12,159 bases of DNA, from assembly GCA_039923755.1 (NCBI GenBank), contig JBDTCD010000038.1, positions 1 to 12,159 of the forward strand, given 5' to 3'. A model generated the notes under the pieces. It was not told the DNA's origin, made no database searches, and saw nothing but the letters and a program-made list of their open reading frames with translations. Of the stretch, positions 6,334-12,159 are shown piece after piece (positions within the stretch are counted from its first letter, which is position 1; every line of letters starts with the position of its first letter). This DNA comes from Terrimesophilobacter sp039923755 (GTDB lineage: Bacteria > Actinomycetota > Actinomycetes > Actinomycetales > Microbacteriaceae). The position numbers and the translations under genes are program-made.

Positions 6334-8925
6334 ATGGCGATCACCCGCATCCACTCCGCACGAAGAGAGACCGCCGTGGCACACCATCACGCTGACGAGG
6401 CATCCGGGTACGACGTTGCCCGCATCCAGGAGAAGTGGCAGACGGTCTGGGACGAGCTTGCGCCATTCAGCACCAGTGATCCGAATGATCCGCGCCCGCG
6501 TAAATATGTCCTGGATATGTTCCCTTACCCCTCTGGCGACCTGCACATGGGTCACGCCGAGGCGTACGCGTTGGGAGACGTGATTGCGCGCTACTGGCGC
6601 CAGCAGGGTTTCAACGTGCTCCACCCGATCGGTTGGGATTCCTTTGGGCTTCCTGCTGAAAATGCCGCCATCAAGCGCGGCATCGATCCGCGGCCGTGGA
6701 CCTATGACAACATCGCGCAGCAACGTAAGTCGATGAAGCAGTACGCCACGTCGTTCGACTGGGACCGCGTGTTGCACACGAGCGACCCCGGATATTACAA
6801 GTGGAACCAGTGGCTGTTCCTGAAAATGTTCGAGACGGGACTGGCCTACCGCAAGGCCTCCTGGGTGAACTGGTGCCCGAAGGACCAGACGGTGCTCGCG
6901 AACGAGCAAGTGGTCGACGGCGCGTGCGAGCGTTGCGGCACCACGGTGGTGAAGAAGAAGCTCACCCAGTGGTATTTCAGGATCACCGAATACGCCGATC
7001 GTCTGCTCGATGACCTGAACCAGCTGGAGGGGTTCTGGCCGTCGAAGGTTCTTGCCATGCAGCGAAACTGGATCGGCCGATCGATGGGTGCTGACGTCGA
7101 CTTCGCCATCGAGGGAAGAGTCGAGCCCGTGTCGGTATTTACCACCCGGCCGGACACGCTCTTTGGCGCAACCTTCATGGTGGTGGCCCCGGATTCCGAG
7201 CTAGCGGCCGAGCTCGTCGCCGGTGCAGACTCTGAGGTGAAGGAACGCTTCGCCGCCTACCTGACCGAGGTGCAAAAAAATACGGAAATCGAGAGGCAGG
7301 ATGCCACTCGTGAGAAGACCGGCGTGTTCCTGGGTCGTTACGCGATCAACCCGGTCAATGGGGAACGAGTGCCCATCTGGTCGGCTGATTATGTTCTGGC
7401 CGATTATGGCCACGGCGCCATCATGGCGGTTCCCGCGCATGACCAGCGCGACCTCGACTTCGCCCGCACGTTCGACCTTCCCGTGCGCGTTGTTGTGGAC
7501 ACGAACGCGCCGATCACCGGGGCGATCCCGGTCATCGCCGACGGCGAGGTTCCCGACGATATCCCGCCCCTCGATCCTGCAAGTACCGGAATTGCCTTGA
7601 TCGGCAATGGCCGCATGATCAACTCGGGAACCCTCGACGGACTCAGCAAATCGAATGCGATTTCCCGGATGATCGAGCTGCTGGAGGCGGGCGGCACGGG
7701 CCGTGCCACAAAGAACTTCCGCTTGCGCGACTGGCTCATCTCGCGGCAGCGGTACTGGGGGACGCCGATCCCGATTATCCACGCCGAGAATGGCGATTTG
7801 ATTCCTCTGACGGAAGACCAACTCCCACTCGAGTTGCCGTCGGCGGACGGGCTCGACCTCTCGCCCAAGGGCACGTCTCCGCTCGGCGGTGATGACGAGT
7901 GGATGTCGGTCACGAATCCCCTCGACGGGTCCCCGGCGCGACGCGACCCCGACACGATGGACACGTTCGTCGATAGTTCGTGGTATTTTCTGCGGTTCCT
8001 GAGCCCGAATGACGATACGCGAGCGTTCGACCCTGCAGAGGCTGAACGCTGGGCGCCGGTCGACCAGTATGTCGGGGGAGTGACGCATGCCATCCTGCAT
8101 CTGCTCTACGCGCGCTTCATCACGAAAGTCCTCTACGACATGGGCTATGTGACGTTCACCGAGCCGTTCAGCGCGCTCCTCAACCAGGGCATGGTGCTCA
8201 TGGATGGCTCTGCGATGAGCAAGAGCAAGGGCAACCTGGTCCGTCTGAGCGATCAAATCGAGGAGCACGGAGTTGACGCCATTCGACTCACGATGGCGTT
8301 TGCGGGCCCGCCAGAGGATGATATCGACTGGGCGGATGTCGCCCCCCATGCGTCGGCGAAGTTCCTCGCGCGTGCCTGGCGGCTCGCCCAAGACGTGACG
8401 AGCGCTCCGGAAATCGAGTGGAAAACGGGCGACAGGGCACTTCGCCGCATCACCCATCACTTCCTCGCAGACGCTCCAGGCCTCGTCGAGTCGTTCAAGT
8501 TCAATGTCGTCGTCGCCCGCATCATGGAACTCGTCAACGCCACCAGGAAAGCGATCGACAGCGGACCGGGTGGTGGCGATGCCGCCGTGCGTGAAGCAAC
8601 CGAGACGGTCGCCCTTGCACTCAGCCTCTTCTCGCCGTACACGGCGGAAGAAATGTGGGAGACGCTCGGATACCCGCCAACGGTTGCGCTCTACGGATGG
8701 CGGAAGGCGGACCCCTCTCTGTTGGTGGCTGACTCCGTGACCTGCGTTGTGCAGGTAGATGGCAAGCTCCGCGATCGGCTCGAGGTGAGCCCGCAGATCA
8801 GCCCGAATGAGTTAGAGTCGCAGGTCCGCGCTCTGCCGTCGGTTGCGAGGTCGCTTGGAGATCGCACGATCGCGACGGTGATCGTCCGCGCGCCTCGGCT
8901 TGTCAACATCGTCACGCGACCTTAA
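6334..8925 (+). CDS. leuS: Leucyl-tRNA synthetase
   Basis: This cytoplasmic class I synthetase charges tRNA-Leu. At 863 residues it matches the bacterial length (E. coli about 860). The HIGH-type motif is HMGH (71-74) after YPSGDL, and the KMSKS loop reads AMSKS (627-631), keeping the catalytic second Lys (K630). The editing domain CP1 is present, with the Thr-rich TTRPDTLFGATF and the GHGAIMAVPAHDQRD segment containing the conserved Asp. Cys residues in WCPK and CERC may mark a zinc site. Two starts compete: ATG 6334, whose GGAGA is only 3 bases away and partly inside a hairpin, and GTG 6376, with AGAGAGA 5 bases upstream. Family similarity starts only around residue 26, so either is possible. 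The N-terminus carries HHH (17-19). Confidence 0.97.
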   Translation: MAITRIHSARRETAVAHHHADEASGYDVARIQEKWQTVWDELAPFSTSDPNDPRPRKYVLDMFPYPSGDLHMGHAEAYALGDVIARYWRQQGFNVLHPIGWDSFGLPAENAAIKRGIDPRPWTYDNIAQQRKSMKQYATSFDWDRVLHTSDPGYYKWNQWLFLKMFETGLAYRKASWVNWCPKDQTVLANEQVVDGACERCGTTVVKKKLTQWYFRITEYADRLLDDLNQLEGFWPSKVLAMQRNWIGRSMGADVDFAIEGRVEPVSVFTTRPDTLFGATFMVVAPDSELAAELVAGADSEVKERFAAYLTEVQKNTEIERQDATREKTGVFLGRYAINPVNGERVPIWSADYVLADYGHGAIMAVPAHDQRDLDFARTFDLPVRVVVDTNAPITGAIPVIADGEVPDDIPPLDPASTGIALIGNGRMINSGTLDGLSKSNAISRMIELLEAGGTGRATKNFRLRDWLISRQRYWGTPIPIIHAENGDLIPLTEDQLPLELPSADGLDLSPKGTSPLGGDDEWMSVTNPLDGSPARRDPDTMDTFVDSSWYFLRFLSPNDDTRAFDPAEAERWAPVDQYVGGVTHAILHLLYARFITKVLYDMGYVTFTEPFSALLNQGMVLMDGSAMSKSKGNLVRLSDQIEEHGVDAIRLTMAFAGPPEDDIDWADVAPHASAKFLARAWRLAQDVTSAPEIEWKTGDRALRRITHHFLADAPGLVESFKFNVVVARIMELVNATRKAIDSGPGGGDAAVREATETVALALSLFSPYTAEEMWETLGYPPTVALYGWRKADPSLLVADSVTCVVQVDGKLRDRLEVSPQISPNELESQVRALPSVARSLGDRTIATVIVRAPRLVNIVTRP

Positions 8926-9027
8926 CCCGGCAGCGTGCCCCTCCCGCACACCCATCGAATCCAGGGAAACTACACGACTGTGCGGCACAGCGTGAGGGTG
9001 AGGGGCGCCCGAACTTAGCCTCGGTTC
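8926..9027 (+). other. leuS-comEA intergenic region with nested inverted repeats
   Basis: No gene is visible in these 102 bases. An outer stem pairs GCCCCTC (8937-8943) with GAGGGGC (9000-9006), and directly inside it CCGCACA (8944-8950) pairs with TGTGCGG (8979-8985). A short CAC/GTG (8986-8988/8992-8994) could form a third arm. There is no T-tract. GTGAGG occurs twice in tandem (8992-9003), where the -35 of the comEA promoter would be. The region may end the leuS transcript, bind a regulator, or both. Confidence 0.35.
9016..9021 (+). promoter_or_regulatory. Leaderless-type -10 hexamer for comEA-comEC
   Basis: TAGCCT (TANNNT) ends exactly 6 nt before the comEA ATG at 9028, as in actinobacterial leaderless promoters. 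No Shine-Dalgarno precedes comEA. A -35 would fall in the tandem GTGAGG (8992-9003), which matches the consensus only weakly. The hexamer implies that the competence genes have their own promoter and do not depend only on readthrough from leuS. Confidence 0.5.
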
Positions 9028-9699
9028 ATGTCGCCGGACCCGCTCGCGGCCTCGCGCTCCGGCCGTATCCGGGTAGGGCTCGGGGCGACCGTCGTGCTGC
9101 TCATCGTAGGCATCGGAGTTGCGGTTCTCGTGTCCGCGTTCTCTTCGGCGGCCGGTAGCCGAACGGTGATCGATGTCCCGTCCCCGAGCGCGAGCGCACG
9201 CCCTGGTGCAGGGTCGATTTCAGGGTCGAATGCAGGGTCGAATGCAGGGTCGAGCGAATCGGGGGCGGAGCTCTATGTGCACGTTCTGGGTGCTGTCCGA
9301 CATCCTGGGCTGTACCGATTCAGTGACGGAGACCGCGCGATCGACGCCATCGCCGCTGCGGGCGGATACTCCGAGGGTGCCGATCGGCGACAACTGAATC
9401 TCGCGCGCTACCTCGCGGATGGAGAGCAGCTCTACATCCCCACAGAACAGGAGTCCGCACTCGGCGTGGCAGTCGGCGGCGCCGGTGCAAGCGCTGTGAC
9501 GAAAGGCGGGAAGGTCAATCTCAACACGGCGGATGCCACGTCGCTCGAAACTCTTCCGAGAGTTGGGCCTGCCCTGGCCGCGAGAATCCTCGCATGGCGT
9601 GAAGCAAACGGACCCTTCACGTCGATTGAAGACCTGATGAGCGTTTCGGGGATTGGAGACAAGACGTTCACGGGGCTCAAGGACCTTGTGACGATATGA
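9028..9699 (+). CDS. comEA: ComEA-type DNA receptor (SLBB plus helix-hairpin-helix)
   Basis: This is a 223-residue membrane-anchored DNA-binding protein of the natural-transformation machinery. It has a short cytoplasmic N-terminus, one membrane anchor (about 17-40), a flexible Ser/Pro/Gly/Ala linker (50-80) that includes a 4-residue repeat, an SLBB domain (about 81-139, starting ELYVHVLGAV), a second short linker, and a tandem helix-hairpin-helix DNA-binding domain (162-223) with the motifs LPRVGPALAARI and VSGIGDKTF. In family members the receptor holds incoming double-stranded DNA outside the membrane and passes it to ComEC. The stop overlaps the comEC start as ATGA, so the two are translationally coupled. 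The ATG is supported by the leaderless-type promoter and by the position of the membrane anchor. Confidence 0.92.
   Translation: MSPDPLAASRSGRIRVGLGATVVLLIVGIGVAVLVSAFSSAAGSRTVIDVPSPSASARPGAGSISGSNAGSNAGSSESGAELYVHVLGAVRHPGLYRFSDGDRAIDAIAAAGGYSEGADRRQLNLARYLADGEQLYIPTEQESALGVAVGGAGASAVTKGGKVNLNTADATSLETLPRVGPALAARILAWREANGPFTSIEDLMSVSGIGDKTFTGLKDLVTI
9209..9252 (+). repeat. 12-bp in-frame tandem repeat in the comEA linker
   Basis: CAGGGTCG recurs four times at exact 12-base spacing (9209, 9221, 9233, 9245), and the full units are nearly identical in the third and fourth copies (GGGTCGAATGCA). In protein this gives Gly-Ser-x-x repeats (residues 62-76) in the linker between the membrane anchor and the SLBB domain. 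Copy-number change would alter linker length without shifting the frame. Confidence 0.85.
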
Positions 9700-12023
9700 G
9701 GGCGGATATGCGGCTCGTCATTCCTGCACTTGTCGCCTGGGTGGCGGTTGGGCTACTCCTTGGCCTGCCAGATGCGCTTGTTCCTGTGGCGATCGGCGGT
9801 TGGTTGTTCGCCACCACCGCAACGGTGACGGCGATCATGGGTCCGCGTTGGCGTGGTGTCCTGGCGGTGGTGGCCGTCACGAGCGCCGTTGTGGCGCTAG
9901 TGGTCTCGTGTGCGGCGTTGGCGTCCCTCGCCCGGAATCCGGCGTTTCTGGTGGATGCCGCCAAGGATGGCCGGTTCGTTTCCGTTACCGCCACAGTGAC
10001 GGCCGATGTCCACCGCGCATCACGAAACTCTGTGCTCCCGGTGACCATCACCTCCGCATCGGTGGGCTCACGCGCTATCGATGGGATCACCATTCCCGCG
10101 CTCATCTTTGGCGAAGCCCCATCGGCCGGGATCGGGACCGAACTTCGTGCATCAGGAACGCTGGCGACAACCGATGACGGAGATCGCGTGCGGTTCCTGA
10201 TCTTCGCGCGAGGGAGCCCACGAACACTTGCCTCGCCGCCGTGGTTTCTGGAGTGGTCGAACGCTCTGCGAAGCGGGTTCAGGAATACTGCCCACGGTCT
10301 GCCCGGTGACGGCGGAGCGCTGTTGCCGGGCCTCGCGATCGGAGACACAAGTGCGGTCAGCCCCTCACTCGATACCGCAATGAAATCCACTTCCCTCAGT
10401 CATCTCACTGCCGTGTCCGGCGCCAACTGCGCAGTAGTGGTAGCGCTCATCATGATTCTGGGCCGAGCGTTGGGTGCCTCCCGGAGAGTTCGGGTCGTCA
10501 TGTCGCTCGCCATCCTGACGGGGTTCGTCATCGTGGTGACGCCCGACGCGAGTGTGCTGAGGGCCGCGGTCATGGCGGCGATCGTGCTCGGCTCGATGGC
10601 AACTGGTCGCCCAGCGCGGGGGCTCCCTGTGCTGTGCCTTGCCCTCATCGTGCTGCTGGCAGTCGACCCATGGCTTTCGCGGGACTACGGGTTCATCCTT
10701 TCGGTGCTCGCGACGGCGGGTCTCCTGGTGCTGGCTGGACCCCTTGCCGGAGTTCTCTCGCGGTGGCTGCCCGTCCCCGTGGCAGCCGTCGTATCGATTC
10801 CTCTTGCTGCTCAACTGGCATGTCAGCCCGTCCTGATCCTGTTGAATCCTGCAATTCCGGTCTACGGAGTGATCGCGAACCTTCTCACCGAGCCTGCGGC
10901 GCCCATTGCCACCGTGTTGGGGTTGCTCGGGTGCGTGGGCCTCCCCGTTTTTGAACCCTTCGGCAGGGTCGTAATGGTCGTTGCATGGCTGCCGTCCGCG
11001 TGGATCGCCGCGGTCGCGCGCTTCTTTGCGGATGCTCCCGGCGCGCAGGCACCGTGGCTTCCGGATGGTTGGGGCAGTGCGGCGTTGACGATAGTGATCG
11101 CACTGGTGCTCCTCGTGGTGTTCCGACCGCGAACCCGGGTTACGAGACGTCTTGCTGGTGCGCTCGTGATCAGTGTCATCGCCTACGTCGGCGCAATCGC
11201 GGGTGCACAGGTCGGGCATCGCAACGCCCTGCCGCCGTCGTGGCAGGTCGCCGCGTGCGATATTGGCCAGGGTGACGCAGTGCTCGTGCGGAGCCTCGGC
11301 GAGGTCGCCCTGATCGACACAGGGCCACAGCCCGAACGTCTCGATGCGTGCCTTGACGAGCTTGGGGTTGACCGGATTCAGCTTCTCGTTCTCAGTCATT
11401 ACGATCTGGATCATGTCGGCGGCACCGCTGCGGTGGTGGGCCGGGTGGATCGTGCAATCGTCGGTCCGATTTCTGACGGCGGTGATTCCGCACTGCGCAC
11501 GAAACTTTCCGACGCCGGTGCTCGGGTTGACGAAGTTTCGCGCGGTGAAACGGGAATGCTCGGAGAACTGCGCTGGCAGGTTCTGTGGCCGCCGGATCGA
11601 CTCGGAAGCATTGAGCCCGGAAACCCGGCAAGCGTCACGGTGCGTTTCGACGGTGTTGGCGAGTGTGCCAACGGCTGCCTCAGTTCCCTCTTTCTCGGCG
11701 ATCTCGGGGAGGAAGCCCAGTCGAGGATGCTCGGCATCGCTCATCCGGACGCCGTGGATGTGGTGAAAGTAGCTCATCATGGATCCGCGGACCAGTGCGA
11801 GCGGCTTTACGAACGCGTGCAGGCACGGGTCGGCATCATCGGGGTTGGCGCAGGGAACTCCTACGGTCATCCGACCGATGTCGTGCTCGGAATCCTTCGA
11901 CGCGTAGGGACTGTGGCGACGCGCACCGACCTTGACGGGATGGTGCTGCTGTCGCCCTCATCCGGTGGAGGGGTGATGGTGTGGACCGAGCACCAGTCCG
12001 CCCGAGACGTCGACGCGCATTAG
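9696..12023 (+). CDS. comEC: ComEC/Rec2-type DNA-uptake channel
   Basis: This is a 775-residue polytopic membrane protein, the usual ComEC length (Bacillus about 776). Order of parts: N-terminal membrane segments (about 5-75), a soluble OB-like region (about 85-185), the Competence domain with many membrane segments (about 210-500, including HLTAVSGANCAVVVA near 235-249), and a C-terminal metallo-beta-lactamase-like domain (about 515-765). The last keeps DIGQGD (522-527), HYDLDH (568-573), the HHGS motif (694-697) and GHP (724-726), so its metal site looks intact and a nuclease role is plausible. In transformation ComEC carries one DNA strand across the membrane. The start overlaps the comEA stop by ATGA. 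The gene appears complete and unbroken, which favours a functional uptake route. Pilus genes are not in the window. Confidence 0.93.
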   Translation: MRADMRLVIPALVAWVAVGLLLGLPDALVPVAIGGWLFATTATVTAIMGPRWRGVLAVVAVTSAVVALVVSCAALASLARNPAFLVDAAKDGRFVSVTATVTADVHRASRNSVLPVTITSASVGSRAIDGITIPALIFGEAPSAGIGTELRASGTLATTDDGDRVRFLIFARGSPRTLASPPWFLEWSNALRSGFRNTAHGLPGDGGALLPGLAIGDTSAVSPSLDTAMKSTSLSHLTAVSGANCAVVVALIMILGRALGASRRVRVVMSLAILTGFVIVVTPDASVLRAAVMAAIVLGSMATGRPARGLPVLCLALIVLLAVDPWLSRDYGFILSVLATAGLLVLAGPLAGVLSRWLPVPVAAVVSIPLAAQLACQPVLILLNPAIPVYGVIANLLTEPAAPIATVLGLLGCVGLPVFEPFGRVVMVVAWLPSAWIAAVARFFADAPGAQAPWLPDGWGSAALTIVIALVLLVVFRPRTRVTRRLAGALVISVIAYVGAIAGAQVGHRNALPPSWQVAACDIGQGDAVLVRSLGEVALIDTGPQPERLDACLDELGVDRIQLLVLSHYDLDHVGGTAAVVGRVDRAIVGPISDGGDSALRTKLSDAGARVDEVSRGETGMLGELRWQVLWPPDRLGSIEPGNPASVTVRFDGVGECANGCLSSLFLGDLGEEAQSRMLGIAHPDAVDVVKVAHHGSADQCERLYERVQARVGIIGVGAGNSYGHPTDVVLGILRRVGTVATRTDLDGMVLLSPSSGGGVMVWTEHQSARDVDAH

Positions 12024-12042
12024 GCTGAGTCGACGGGTTTCC

Positions 12043-12047
12043 GGAGG
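12043..12047 (+). promoter_or_regulatory. Ribosome binding site for holA
   Basis: GGAGG, a full match to the anti-Shine-Dalgarno core, lies 6 bases before TTG 12054 and decides that non-ATG start. Confidence 0.75.
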
Positions 12048-12053
12048 TGAGAA

Positions 12054-12159
12054 TTGGCGGCGACACCGAGTGCGGCGATCTCGCAACTGTCGTGGGACAA
12101 GGTACGTCCGGCGATGGTGGTTCTGGTGTCCGGCACCGAAGAGTTCCTCGCGGAGCGTG
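12054..12159 (+). CDS. holA: DNA polymerase III delta subunit, N-terminal fragment cut by window end
   Basis: Only the first 35 codons are inside the window. The reading frame opens with TTG behind a perfect GGAGG and gives AATPSAAISQLSWDKVR, then PAMVVLVSGTEEFLAER. The pattern of a hydrophobic strand followed by SGxEEFLAER is the start of HolA, the clamp-loader subunit that opens the sliding clamp during replication; in the family the usual wording is hxGxExxL. The position right after comEC, 30 bases downstream, matches the common bacterial order comEC-holA and supports the call. No other start in this frame fits as well: the internal ATG at 12114 would remove the N-terminal part and sits only 7 codons before the motif. 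The gene is truncated only by the window edge, with no sign of disruption. Confidence 0.8.
   Translation, partial: MAATPSAAISQLSWDKVRPAMVVLVSGTEEFLAER

Noticed and set aside
7201..8460. Long open frame on the minus strand opposite leuS (419 codons)
   Set aside because: It lies wholly antisense to a certain synthetase gene, is rich in Arg, His, Asp and Gly in the way of GC-rich shadow frames, has no recognisable domain and no start signals.
9209..9252. CRISPR-like repeat array
   Set aside because: The 12-base units are directly adjacent, in frame and lie inside comEA; there are no spacers.
10365..11870. Long open frame on the minus strand opposite comEC (501 codons)
   Set aside because: It mirrors the comEC coding frame, has biased composition (Arg, His, Asp, Gln), no membrane or domain pattern and no ribosome binding site.

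Overview
This window looks like chromosomal DNA of a high-GC Gram-positive actinomycete, most likely a member of the Microbacteriaceae. The assignment rests on the high-GC third-codon-position bias, the order leuS-comEA-comEC-holA (familiar in Actinobacteria), the HolA N-terminus, and start sites of the form TANNNT-N6-ATG, typical of actinobacterial leaderless transcripts. It is mostly conserved, housekeeping-type DNA. I see no phage, insertion sequence, CRISPR, rRNA or tRNA.

Layout: (1) 125-3375, + strand: a four-gene OpuC/ProU-type ABC importer in the order ATPase, permease, permease, lipoprotein binding protein. The first three genes overlap by one base (TGATG) and the fourth follows 4 bases later behind a strong Shine-Dalgarno, so this is one operon. 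(2) 3378-4879, - strand: pabC (aminotransferase class IV, probable aminodeoxychorismate lyase) followed by dedA with a GTGA overlap. dedA converges on the importer operon with only 2 bases between stop codons, and a perfect 8-bp stem-loop lies inside the dedA 3' end. (3) 4891-6297, + strand: pabB (aminodeoxychorismate synthase component I), divergent from pabC with 11 bases between the two ATGs. Each strand carries a TANNNT hexamer exactly 6 nt before its ATG, so the two genes seem to be served by overlapping leaderless promoters. (4) 6334-8925, + strand: leuS, preceded by a hairpin that partly covers its Shine-Dalgarno. (5) 9028-12023, + strand: comEA and comEC, overlapping by ATGA and also preceded by a leaderless-type promoter, then the first 35 codons of holA (TTG start), cut by the window end.

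How the genes fit together: PabB (with a PabA glutaminase not present here) makes aminodeoxychorismate, and PabC removes pyruvate to give p-aminobenzoate for folate. ComEA and ComEC form the DNA receptor and membrane channel for DNA uptake. The importer resembles osmoprotectant uptake systems, but its ATPase has no room for CBS domains and its binding protein lacks an obvious tyrosine of the betaine/choline cage, so the substrate is open. The points most worth a second look are the pabB/pabC promoter overlap, the terminator-like stem inside dedA, the leuS leader hairpin with an alternative partner in the pabB tail, and the importer's substrate. I found no strong evidence for a wholly new system.
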